The translations under genes were made by a program, and so were the position numbers. From contig JAWZYU010000034.1 of NCBI GenBank assembly GCA_038380435.1, positions 2,648,704 to 2,712,703 of the forward strand: DNA of 64,000 bases. The letters run 5' to 3'. Source of the DNA: Ryuthela nishihirai. Lineage: Eukaryota > Arthropoda > Arachnida > Araneae > Heptathelidae. How positions within the stretch are numbered: the stretch's first letter is position 1; the number at the start of each line of letters is the position of its first letter. The notes under the pieces were generated by a model, which was not told where the DNA came from, ran no database searches, and worked only from the letters and a program-made list of their open reading frames with translations. This document shows, piece after piece, positions 42,310 through 54,500 of this stretch.

Positions 42310-43242
42310 CAGTCGCTCAAAAAAGTATCCGAACACTGTGGTTGATTACAGAATTCAGGAAAAATATCTGGCAACGATTTTTTTTTGAAATTAGTGACCT
42401 GACAACCTTCGTGTCACGTGATTACAGAATTCAGGAAAAATATCTGGAGCGTGTACAGCAACTGTACACGCTCCAGTTACCGTTCACAGCAAACTGGAGC
42501 GTGTGCAGTTACTGCACACGCTCCAGTATGCTGTGAACGGTAACTGCACACGCTCAATATTTCCGTGAATGAGCCCACACGATCTAGGTCTTTGTGAGTT
42601 CACACGATCCAATGTGCTGTGAACATTAACCGCAACCGCTGCAGTTTACTGTGAACGGTAACTGCACACGCTCCATATTCATTGCATTATATATTCATAC
42701 GCATTATATGTATTAAAAAAGTATCCGAACACTATGGTTGATTACAGAATTCGGGAAAAATATCTGTCAACGATTTTTTTTAGAAATGAGTGATCTGGGA
42801 ACCTTCGTGTCACGTGATTACAGAATTCAGGAAAAATATCTGGAGCGTGTACAGCAACTGTACACGCTCTAGTTACCGTTCACAGCAAACTGGAGCGTGT
42901 GCAGTAACTGCACACGGTCCAGTTTGCTGTGAACGGTAACTGCACACGCTCAATATTTCCGTGAATGAGCTCACACGATCCAGGTCTTTGTGAGCTCACA
43001 CGATCCAATGTGCTGTGAACATTAACCGCAACCGCTCCAGTTTGCTGTGAACGGTAACTGCACACACTCAATATTTCCGTGAATGAGCCCACACGATCCA
43101 GGTCTTTGTGAGCTCACACGATCCAATGTGCTGTGAACACTAACCGCAACCGCTCCAGTTTGCTGTAAACGGTAACTGCACACGCTCAATATTTCCGTGA
43201 GTGAGCCCACACGATCTAGCATCAAAATAATATGACCACCTA
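42310..43242. mobile_element. cluster of MITE-derived modules
   Basis: Starts cagtcgctcaaaaaagtatc (42310) with further termini near 42718. It contains three copies of a block with ctgtgaacattaaccgcaac, caatatttccgtgaatgagc and cacacgatc (42540-43220) and hairpins such as tgtgcagttactgcaca. It ends ataatatgaccaccta before the next terminus. Confidence 0.8.
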
Positions 43243-43652
43243 CAGTCGCTCAAAAAAATATCCGAACACTATGGTTGATTACAGAATTCAGAAAAAATAT
43301 CTGGCAACGATTGTTTTAGAAATTAGTGATCTGGCAACCTTCGTGTCACGTGACACGAAGGACGGGAGGCTTTGTTGAGCGAAAAATTCTGGGATCGCAG
43401 AAATATTTAAGTGAACTTTTTCTTCTCAAGACTGGGATTATATAAGCTGAATATACTCGTATTTAGGAAAATTGTAATCAGACAGTCGGTAGCGCGCCAG
43501 GCTCGTAATCTGTAGTTCCCAGGTTCGAGTCCTAGCTGAGTCACTTGACACGAAGGTTGCTAGATCACTAATTTCTAAAACAATCGTTGCCAGATATTTT
43601 TTCTGAATTCTGTAATCAACCATAGTGTTCGGATATTTTTTTTGAGCGACTG
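43243..43652. mobile_element. palindromic MITE with a chimeric hAT/SINE insert
   Basis: Left arm 43243-43366 (cagtcgctcaaaaaaatatc .. gtgtcacgtgacacgaagg), right arm from about 43547 (ttgacacgaaggttgctaga) to gagcgactg at 43652. The insert 43367-43546 lies at the palindrome centre. Confidence 0.85.
43367..43546 (+). repeat. chimera: hAT-like segment joined to SINE tRNA head
   Basis: gttgagcgaaaaattctggg through gtatttaggaaaattgtaat is joined to cagacagtcggtagcgcgcc, the family-1 tRNA region, ending cctagctgagtca. The same junction occurs at 44171-44337, so the chimera has been copied. A third, inverted copy of the hAT-like part lies at about 43720-43832. Confidence 0.8.
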
Positions 43653-44144
43653 TACTTTCAAATGGTGTTAATGAAAAATGGGTTTATTTTAATATATAAA
43701 TGTAGGAAAATGCATTTTTACGTTTTTCCTAAATACGAGTATATTTAGCTTTTGTAATCCCAGTCCTTGGAAGAAAAAGTTTAATTTAAATATTTCCGCG
43801 ATCTCAGAATTTTTCTCTCAATCCACTGAGGGATCAGGATTGCGTATAATCCAGGAAAAGAGCAAAGATGGGGAGTGTGGAAAAGGGCTGAAGAGATATT
43901 GGGTGGTCGGTTACGATTATTACACACAGAACAAAAAGTTCTTAGCATCAAACTAAAATGATTCTTCTGTGAGATAAATTATTGTTATTTTATGGAATCT
44001 ATGTTATTTTATTCTTCTATGTTTCATTTATACGTTTCATCTCTTAAAGCTTTTAATAATTCTTTTTCTAACCATTTTCCAGGTCATTTATACCAATTCT
44101 TTCTAATTAATTTCCTTTCTTCAATGTTAATCATTTACTAGATC
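43653..44144. other. AT-rich stretch with an inverted copy of the hAT-like segment
   Basis: 43720-43832 (tttcctaaatacgagtatat .. atctcagaatttttctctca) is the inverse of 43374-43470. Otherwise nothing. Confidence 0.5.
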
Positions 44145-44278
44145 AGTGATTCGCAAACTGTGGGTCGTTGTTGAGCGAAAAATTCTGGGATCGCAGAAAT
44201 ATTTCAGTTGAACGTTTTCTTCTCAAGACTGGGATTATATAAGCTGAATATACTCGTATTTAGGAAAATTGTAATCAG
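44145..44278 (+). mobile_element. hAT-type terminus and internal segment
   Basis: cagtgattcgcaaactgtgg then gtcgttgttgagcg is a typical hAT terminal phrase (CAGTG.TTC.CAAACTGTGGGTCG). It runs into the segment shared with 43374 and then into the SINE head. Confidence 0.65.
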
Positions 44279-45494
44279 ACAGTCGGTAGCGCGCCAGGCT
44301 CGTAATCTGTAGTTCCCAGGTTCGAGTCCCAGCTGGGTCAGCGTTGAGATTTATCTCCGCAAAATTCCCCACCCTGCCCACGGTCAGTAGGGGACACCGA
44401 TGGGCTTGGAAAGGCCGCCGTTCGTCGGATGGGACGTTAAGCCGTGGCCCCGTGTGTGGGAGAGCCATACCCTGTGCACGTTAAAGAACACACTGGATGG
44501 CCTTGACGGGAGGCTACCATCTGTCTCCCAACAGCTGTTCCAGTGTGTCCCCTCCCCCAACCTTCTCTGAGCCTTCGGAGTCCATGTGACCTGGCCATTT
44601 AGCCCATGGTGTGCAAAAAAGTGCCGCTCAGAGGTGAAACAACCCAACGTTAAAGAACACGCTGGATGGCCTTGACGGGAGGCTACCATCTGTCTCCCAA
44701 CAGCTGTTCCAGTGGGTCCCCTCCCCCAACCTTCTCTGAGCCTTCGGGGTCCATGTGACCTGGCCATTTAGCCCATGGTGTGCAAAAAAGTGCCGCTCAG
44801 AGGTGAAACAACCCAACGTTAAAGAACACGCTGGATGGCCTTGACGGGAGGCTACCATCTGTCTCCCAACAGCTGTTCCAGTGTGTCCCCTCCCCCAACC
44901 TTCTCTGAGCCTTCGGAGTCCATGTGACCTGGCCATTTAGCCCATGGTGTGCAAAAAAGTGCCGCTCAGAGGTGAAACAACCCAACGTTAAAGAACACGC
45001 TGGATGGCCTTGACGGGAGGCTACCATCTGTCTCCCAACAGCTGTTCCAGTGGGTCCCCTCCCCCAACCTTCTCTGAGCCTTCGGGGTCCATGTGACCTG
45101 GCCATTTAGCCCATGGTGTGCAAAAAAGTGCCGCTCAGAGGTGAAACAACCCAACGTTAAAGAACACGCTGGATGGCCTTGACGGGAGGCTACCATCTGT
45201 CTCCCAACAGCTGTTCCAGTGGGTCCCCTCCCCCAACCTTCTCTGAGCCTTCGGGGTCCATGTGACCTGGCCATTTAGCCCATGGTGTGCAAAAAAGTGC
45301 CGCTCAGAGGTGAAACAACCCAACGTTAAAGAACACGCTGGATGGCCTTGACGGGAGGCTACCATCTGTCTCCCAACAGCTATTCCAGTGGGTCCCCTCC
45401 CCCCAACCTTCTCTGAACCTTCAGGGTCCTTGTGACCTGGCCATTTAGCCCATGGTGTGCAAAACAGTGCCGCTGAGAGGTAAAACAACCCAAC
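44279..45494 (+). mobile_element. SINE family 1 with six tandem 169-bp 3' modules
   Basis: tRNA head and middle 44279-44479, then modules at 44480-44648, 44649-44817, 44818-44986, 44987-45155, 45156-45324 and 45325-45494. Each starts gttaaagaacacgctggatg; the first five end gtgaaacaacccaac and the sixth ends gtaaaacaacccaaccc. Modules 1 and 3 share cagtgtgtccc and cggagtcc, while 2, 4 and 5 have cagtgggtccc and cggggtcc, so a two-module block was duplicated. The sixth resembles the ordinary tail. Reading frames repeated in this array are by-products. Confidence 0.95.
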
Positions 45495-45872
45495 CCATTA
45501 ACACCATTTCAAAATAATAAAGCCGTTATTTCACAAACATAATATATCCTAAAATATTTCATTGTCGCATCAAATTGATATATATAAAAAAGAATCGCGG
45601 TTTTAAAATGTTTGCTCAGTACAGTAGTAGATCATTTTTTTTGCTTGCGTCTCCACAAGCTATGCGATTAGGGGTTTTAATTATTTTAAAGATCAACGCC
45701 CCTTTTTACAAATTATTTTTTATTAATTCTCTCCTTTACTAAGTATTATTTTATAACTCCCCTTCATTCTAATAATTTTCTTCTTCATAAAACTAGTTTA
45801 AATTTGACGCTGGTAATTTTTATAAATATTAACTCATTACCTGTTCCACAAATCAAATGACTGTAAGGGTGC
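45495..45872. other. AT-rich non-coding stretch
   Basis: Nothing recognisable. Confidence 0.4.
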
Positions 45873-47733
45873 AACCTTCGTGTCACGTGATTACAGAATT
45901 CAGGAAAAATATCTGGAGCGTGTACAGCAACTGTACACGCTCCAGTTACCGTTCACACCAAAATGGAGCGTGTGCAGTTACTGCACACGCTCCAGTTTGC
46001 TGTGAACGGTAACTGCACACGCTCAATATTTCCGTGAGTGAGCCTTCTCGATCTAGTATGAAAATAATATGACCACCTACAGTCGCTCAAAAAAGTATCC
46101 GAACACTATGGTTGATTACAGAATTCAGGAAAAAAATCTAGCAACGATTTTTGTTAGAAATTAGTGATCTGGCAACGATTGTTTTAGAAATTAGTGATCT
46201 GGCAACCTTCGTGTCACGTGATTACAGAATTCAGGAAAAATATCTGGAGCGTGTACAGGAACTGTACACGCTCCAGTTACCGTTCACAGCAAACTGGAGC
46301 GTGTGCAGTTACTGAACACGCTCCAGTTTGCTGTGAACGGTAACTGCACACGCTCAATATTTCCGTGAGTGAGCCCACACGATCTAGTATCAAAATAATA
46401 TGACCACCTACAGTCGCTCAAAAAAGTATCCGAACACTATGGTTGATTACAGAATTCAGGAAAAAAATCTAGCAACGATTTTTGTTAGAAATTAGTGATC
46501 TGGCAACGATTGTTTTAGAAATTAGTGATCTGGCAACCTTCGTGTCACGTGATTACAGAATTCAGGAAAAATATCTGGAGCGTGTACAGGAACTGTACAC
46601 GCTCCAGTTACCGTTCACAGCAAACTGGAGCGTGTGCAGTTACTGAACACGCTCCAGTTTGCTGTGAACAGTAACTGCACACGCTCAATATTTCCGTGAG
46701 TGAGCCCACACGATCTAGTATCAAAATAATATGACCACCTACAGTCGCTCAAAAAAGTATCCGAACACTATGGTTGATTACAGAATTCAGGAAAAAAATC
46801 TAGCAACGATTTTTGTTAGAAATTAGTGATCTGGCAACGATTGTTTTAGAAATTAGTGATCTGGCAACCTTCGTGTCACGTGATTACAGAATTCAGGAAA
46901 AATATCTGGAGCGTGTACAGGAACTGTACACGCTCCAGTTACCGTTCACAGCAAACTGGAGCGTGTGCAGTTACTGAACACGCTCCAGTTTGCTGTGAAC
47001 GGTAACTGCACACGCTCAATATTTCCGTGAGTGAGCCCACACGATCTAGTATCAAAATAATATGACCACCTACAGTCGCTCAAAAAAGTATCCGAACACT
47101 ATGGTTGATTACAGAATTCAGGAAAAAAATCTAGCAACGATTTTTGTTAGAAATTAGTGATCTGGCAACGATTGTTTTAGAAATTAGTGATCTGGCAACC
47201 TTCGTGTCACGTGATTACAGAATTCAGGAAAAATATCTGGAGCGTGTACAGGAACTGTACACGCTCCAGTTACCGTTCACAGCAAACTGGAGCGTGTGCA
47301 GTTACTGAACACGCTCCAGTTTGCTGTGAACGGTAACTGCACATGCTCAATATTTCCGTGAGTGAGCCCACACGATCTAGTATCAAAATAATATGACCAC
47401 CTACAGTCGCTCAAAAAAGTATCCGAACACTATGGTTGATTACAGAATTCAGGAAAAAAATCTAGCAACGATTTTTGTTAGAAATTAGTGATCTGGCAAC
47501 GATTGTTTTAGAAATTAGTGATCTGGCAACCTTCGTGTCACGTGATTACAGAATTCAGGAAAAATATCTGGAGCGTGTACAGGAACTGTACACGCTCCAG
47601 TTACCGTTCACAGCAAACTGGAGCGTGTGCAGTTACTGAACACGCTCCAGTTTGCTGTGAGCGGTAACTGCACACGCTCAATATTTCCGTGAGTGAGCCC
47701 ACACGATCTAGTATCAAAATAATATGACCACCT
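45873..47733. repeat. 331-bp tandem array built from the MITE
   Basis: acagtcgctcaaaaaagtat begins at 46079, 46410, 46741, 47072, 47403 and 47734, exactly 331 bp apart, so there are five complete units plus a partial unit at the left (45873-46078). Units are nearly identical; single changes such as tgaacagtaac (46670s) or acatgctc (47340s) tell them apart. Each unit contains stems ctggagcgtgtacag/ctgtacacgctccag and tggagcgtgtgcag with its near-inverse, a cacgtg site, and ends ataatatgaccaccta. Confidence 0.95.
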
Positions 47734-47734
47734 A

Positions 47735-47951
47735 CAGTCGCTCAAAAAAGTATCCGAACACTATGGTTGATTACAGAATTCAGGAAAAATATCTGGAAAC
47801 GATTTTTTTTTTAGAAATTAGTGATTATCAACCTTCGTGTCACGTGACACGAAGGTTGATAATCACTAATTTCTAAAAAAAATCTTTGCCATATATTTTT
47901 TTCTGAATTCTGTAATCAACCACAGTGTTCGGATATTTTTTTGAGTGACTG
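47735..47951. mobile_element. palindromic TA-flanked MITE
   Basis: cagtcgctcaaaaaagtatc to gagtgactg|ta, with centre cgtgtcacgtgacacg near 47845. It closes the right edge of the 331-bp array. Confidence 0.9.
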
Positions 47952-48520
47952 TACAACATTAGAGTGTAGATAACGTTTGCTGCACTGTATATATCAGTTT
48001 TCACTAAAAAAAAAAACCAAAAGTGTTATTTAATAAACAAAGTAGAATTTAAAATAATATAGTGTTTGATAGCATAAATGATAAAACAATGATAGGGAAT
48101 CAGGTTCTTAGGTCTCGTGCAGTTTCGTCATAAAACGAGAGACATTTTTGGAAGGTCCAATGGGTTACGAAGATGTGGCAACAGTTCGACGATAGCAAGA
48201 TTGCGTGGATTGAAAGTTGATTGAACTGTGAGAAAATTAAAGGTTTATTAATACTTTTATTGCTTAGTTAGAGTTTAAGGTACCGTTGTATTTTGTAATT
48301 TCGCAAACACATTCCAAACTTGTTATTTTCTCTCCTTGTAAATACGTTTACTGGAGACAAGAACTCTGGGTATTTATTTAAGAGAAATAATGATGGTCTG
48401 CAGGTATCCGTAACACGAACTTTGTAGAATCAGTGGCAATTGTGGGAGGAGAGGGATAATTTCCTTTCGACAGCAATCTCTCTTTGGCGGGAAAGAAAAA
48501 GGTTGAAGGGCACGGACAAG
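47952..48520. other. AT-rich non-coding stretch
   Basis: No gene or repeat recognised before the satellite. Confidence 0.4.
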
Positions 48521-51500
48521 AGAAGTTGATGGAAACAAAGAGGCCACGTTGATGGCCATGAAAAAGACAGGTTATGGCCATGAAGAGGATGCTTTGATCG
48601 ACATAGAGAAGAGAAGACGATAGAAGAGGACACGTTGATAGAGACGGAAAAGACAAGTTATAGCCATGAAGAGGATGCTTTGATGCACATAAAGAAGAGA
48701 AGATGATAGAAGAGGACACGTTGATAGAGAGGGAAAAGACAAGTTATGGCCATGAAGAGGATGCTTTGATGGACATAGAGAAGAGAAGACGATAGAAGAG
48801 GACACGTTGATAGAGAGGGAAAAGACAAGTTATAGCCATGAAGAGGATGCTTTGATGGACATAGAGAAGAGAAGATGATAGAAGAGGACACGTTGATAGA
48901 GAGGGAAAAGACAAGTTATGACCATGAAGAGGATGCTTTGATGGACATAGAGAAGAGGAGATGATAGAAGAGGACACGTTGATGGAGAGGGAAAAGACAA
49001 GTTATAGCCATGAAGAGGATGCTTTGATGGACATAGAGAAGAGGAGATGATAGAAGAGGACACGTTGATAGAGAGGGAAAAGACATGTTATGGCCATGAA
49101 GAGGATGCTTTGATGGACATAGAGAAGAGAAGATAATAGAAGAGGACACGTTGATAGAGAGGGAAAAGACAAGTTATAACCATGAAGAGGATGCTTTGAT
49201 GGACATAGAGAAGAGGAGATGATAGAAGAGGACACGTTGATAGAGAGGGAAAAGACAAGTTATGGCCATGAAGAGGATGCTTTGATGGACATAGAGAAGA
49301 GAAGATAACAGAAGAGGACACGTTGATAGAGAGGGTAAAGACAAGTTATGGCCATGAAGAGGATGCTTTGATGGACATAGAGAAGAGAAGATGATAGAAG
49401 AGGACACGTTGATGGAGAGGGAAAAGACAAGTTATGGCTATGAAGAGGATGCTTTGATGGACATAGAAAAGAGGAGATGATAGAAGAGGACACGTTGATG
49501 GAGAGGGAAAAGACAAGTTATAGCCATGAAGAGGATGCTTTGATGGACATAGAGAAGAGAAGATGATAGAAGAGGACACGTTGATAGAGAGGGAAAAGAC
49601 AAGTTATGGCCATGAAGAGGATGCTTTGATGGACATAGAGAAGAGAAGATAATAGAAGAGGACACGTTGATGGAGAGGGAAAAGACAAGTTATAGCCATG
49701 AAGAGGATGCTTTGATGGACATAGAGAAGAGAAGATAACAGAAGAGGACACGTTGATAGAGAGGGAAAAGACAAGTTATGGCCATGAAGAGGGTGCTTTG
49801 ATGGACATAGAGAAGAGGAGATGATAGAAGAGGACACGTTGATGGAGAGGGAAAAGACAAGTTATGGCCATGAAGAGGATGCTTTGATGGACATAGAAAG
49901 AGGAGATGATAGAAGAGGACACTTTGATAGAGAGGGAAAAGACAAGTTATGGCCATGAAGAGGATGCTTTGATGGACATAGAGAAGAGGAGATGATAGAA
50001 GAGGACACGTTGATGGAGAGGGAAAAGACAAGTTATAGCCATGAAGAGGATACTTTGATGGACATAGAGAAGAGAAGATGATAGAAGAGGACACGTTGAT
50101 GGAGAGGGAAAAGACAAGTTATGGCCATGAAGAGGATGCTTTGATGCACATAGAGAAGAGGAGATGATAGAAGAGGACACGTTGATGGAGAGGGAAAAGA
50201 CAAGTTATAGCCATGAAGAGGATGCTTTGATGTACATAGAGAAGAGAAGATGATAGAAGAGGACACGTTGATAGAGAGGGAAAAGACAAGTTATAGCCAT
50301 GAAGAGGATGCTTTGATGGACATAGAGAAGAGAAGATGATAGAAGTGGACACGTTGATGGAGAGGGAAAAGACAAGTTATGGCCATGAAGAGGATGCTTT
50401 GATGGACATAGAGAAGAGGAGATGATAGAAGAGGACACGTTGATAGAGAGGGAAAAGACAAGTTATGGCCATGAAGAGGATGCTTTGATGGACATAGAGA
50501 AGAGAAGATAATAGAATAGGACACGTTGATAGAGAGGAAAAAGACAAGTTATAGCCATGAAGAGGATGCTTTGATGGACATAGAGAAGTGAAGACGATAG
50601 AAGAGGACACGTTGATAGAGAGGGAAAAGACAAGTTATATCCATGAAGAGGATGCTTTGATGGACATAGAGAAGAGGAGATGATAGAAGAGGACACGTTG
50701 ATAGAGAGGGAAATGTCAAGTTATGGCCATGAAGAGGATGCTTTGATGGACATAGAGAAGAGGAGATGATAGAAGAGGACACGTTGACAGAGAGGGAAAA
50801 GACAAGTTATGGCCATGAAGAGGATGCTTTGATGGACATAGAGAACAGGAGATAACAGAAGAGGACACGTTGATAGAGAGGGAAAAGACAAGTTATGGCT
50901 ATGAAGAGGATGCTTTGATGGACATAGAAAAGAGGAGATGATAGAAGAGGACACGTTGATGGAGAGGGAAAAGACAAGTTATAACCATGAAGAGGATGCT
51001 TTGATGGACATAGAGAAGAGAAGATGATAGAAGAGAACACGTTGATGGGGAGGGAAAAGACAAGTTATGGCCATGAAGAGGATGCTTTGATGGACATAGA
51101 GAAGAGGAGATGATAGAAGAGGACACGTTGATAGAGAGGGAAAAGACAAGTTATGGCCATGAAGAGGATGCTTTGATGGACATAGAGAAGAGAAGATAAT
51201 AGAAGAGGACACGTTGATGGAAAGGGAAAAGACAAGTTATAGCCATGAAGAGGATGCTTTGATGGACATAGAGAAGAGAAGACGATAGAAGAGGACACGT
51301 TGCTAGAGAGGGAAAAGACAAGTTATAGCCATGAAGAGGATGCTTTGATGGACATAGAAAAGAGGAGATGATAGAAGAGGACACGTTGATGGAGAGGGAA
51401 AAGACAAGTTATAGCCATGAAGAGGATGCTTTGATGGACATAGAGAAGAGAAGATGATAGAAGAGGACACGTTGATAGAGAGGGAAAAGACAAGTTATGG

Positions 51501-54500
51501 CCATGAAGAGGATGCTTTGATGGACATAGAGAAGAGAAGATAATAGAAGAGGACACGTTGATGGAGAGGGAAAAGACAAGTTATAGCCATGAAGAGGATG
51601 CTTTGATGGACATAGAGAAGAGAAGATAACAGAAGAGGACACGTTGATAGAGAGGGAAAAGACAAGTTATGGCCATGAAGAGGGTGCTTTGATGGACATA
51701 GAGAAGAGGAGATGATAGAAGAGGACACGTTGATGGAGAGGGAAAAGACAAGTTATGGCCATGAAGAGGATGCTTTGATGGACATAGAAAGAGGAGATGA
51801 TAGAAGAGGACACTTTGATAGAGAGGGAAAAGACAAGTTATGGCCATGAAGAGGATGCTTTGATGGACATAGAGAAGAGGAGATGATAGAAGAGGACACG
51901 TTGATGGAGAGGGAAAAGACAAGTTATAGCCATGAAGAGGATACTTTGATGGACATAGAGAAGAGAAGATGATAGAAGAGGACACGTTGATGGAGAGGGA
52001 AAAGACAAGTTATGGCCATGAAGAGGATGCTTTGATGCACATAGAGAAGAGGAGATGATAGAAGAGGACACGTTGATGGAGAGGGAAAAGACAAGTTATA
52101 GCCATGAAGAGGATGCTTTGATGTACATAGAGAAGAGAAGATGATAGAAGAGGACACGTTGATAGAGAGGGAAAAGACAAGTTATAGCCATGAAGAGGAT
52201 GCTTTGATGGACATAGAGAAGAGAAGATGATAGAAGTGGACACGTTGATGGAGAGGGAAAAGACAAGTTATGGCCATGAAGAGGATGCTTTGATGGACAT
52301 AGAGAAGAGGAGATGATAGAAGAGGACACGTTGATAGAGAGGGAAAAGACAAGTTATGGCCATGAAGAGGATGCTTTGATGGACATAGAGAAGAGAAGAT
52401 AATAGAATAGGACACGTTGATAGAGAGGAAAAAGACAAGTTATAGCCATGAAGAGGATGCTTTGATGGACATAGAGAAGTGAAGACGATAGAAGAGGACA
52501 CGTTGATAGAGAGGGAAAAGACAAGTTATATCCATGAAGAGGATGCTTTGATGGACATAGAGAAGAGGAGATGATAGAAGAGGACACGTTGATAGAGAGG
52601 GAAATGTCAAGTTATGGCCATGAAGAGGATGCTTTGATGGACATAGAGAAGAGGAGATGATAGAAGAGGACACGTTGACAGAGAGGGAAAAGACAAGTTA
52701 TGGCCATGAAGAGGATGCTTTGATGGACATAGAGAACAGGAGATAACAGAAGAGGACACGTTGATAGAGAGGGAAAAGACAAGTTATGGCTATGAAGAGG
52801 ATGCTTTGATGGACATAGAAAAGAGGAGATGATAGAAGAGGACACGTTGATGGAGAGGGAAAAGACAAGTTATAACCATGAAGAGGATGCTTTGATGGAC
52901 ATAGAGAAGAGAAGATGATAGAAGAGAACACGTTGATGGGGAGGGAAAAGACAAGTTATGGCCATGAAGAGGATGCTTTGATGGACATAGAGAAGAGGAG
53001 ATGATAGAAGAGGACACGTTGATAGAGAGGGAAAAGACAAGTTATGGCCATGAAGAGGATGCTTTGATGGACATAGAGAAGAGAAGATAATAGAAGAGGA
53101 CACGTTGATGGAAAGGGAAAAGACAAGTTATAGCCATGAAGAGGATGCTTTGATGGACATAGAGAAGAGAAGACGATAGAAGAGGACACGTTGCTAGAGA
53201 GGGAAAAGACAAGTTATAGCCATGAAGAGGATGCTTTGATGGACATAGAGAAGAGGAGATGATAGAAGAGGACACGTTGATAGAGAGGGAAAAGTCAAGT
53301 TATGGCCATGAAGAGGATGCTTTGATGGACATAGAGAAGAGGAGATGATAGAAGAGGACACGTTGATAGAGAGGGAAAAGACAAGTTATGGCCATGAAGA
53401 GGATGCTTTGATGAACATAGAGAACAGGAGATGATAGAAGAGGACACGTTGATGGAGAGGGAAAAGACAAGTTATAGCCATGAAGAGGATGCTTTGATGG
53501 ACATAGAGAAGAGAAGATGATAGAAGAGGACGCGTTGATGGAGAGGGAAAAGACAAGTTATGGCCATGAAGAGGATGCTTTGATGGACATAGAGAAGAGA
53601 AGATGATAGAAGAGGACACGTTGATGGAGAGGGAAAAGACATTTTATAGCCATGAAGAGGATGCTTTGATGGACATAGAGAAGAGAAGATAATAGAAGAG
53701 GACACGTTGATAGAGAGGGTAAAGACAAGTTATGGCCATGAAGAGGATGCTTTGATGGACATAGAGAAGAGAAGATAATAGAAGAGGACACGTTGATGGA
53801 GAGGGAAAAGACATTTTATAGCCATGAAGAGGATGCTTTGATGGACATAGAGAAGAGAAGATAATAGAAGAGGACACGTTGATAGAGAGGGAAAAGACAA
53901 GTTATGGCCATGAAGAGGATGCTTTGATGGACATAGAGAAGAGAAGATAATAGAAGAGGACACGTTGATGGAGAGGGAAAAGACAAGTTATAGCCATGAA
54001 GAGGATGCTTTGATGGACATAGAGAAGAGAAGATAACAGAAGAGGACACGTTGATAGAGAGGTTAAAGACAAGTTATGGCCATGAAGAGGGTGCTTTGAT
54101 GGACATAGAGAAGAGAAGATGATAGAAGAGGACACGTTGATGGAGAGGGAAAAGACAAGTTATAGCCATGAAGAGGATGCTTTGATGGACATAGAGAAGA
54201 GAAGATAATAGAAGAGGACACGTTGATAGAGAGGGAAAAGACAAGTTATGGCCATGAAGAGGATGCTTTGATGGACATAGAGAAGAGAAGATGATAGAAG
54301 AGAACACGTTGATGGAGAGGGAAAAGACAAGTTATGGCTATGAAGAGGATGCTTTGATGGACATAGAAAAGAGGAGATGATAGAAGAGGACACGTTGATG
54401 GAGAGGGAAAAGACAAGTTATAGCCATGAAGAGGATGCTTTGATGGACATAGAGAAGAGAAGATGATAGAAGAGGACACGTTGATGGAGAGGGAAAAGAC

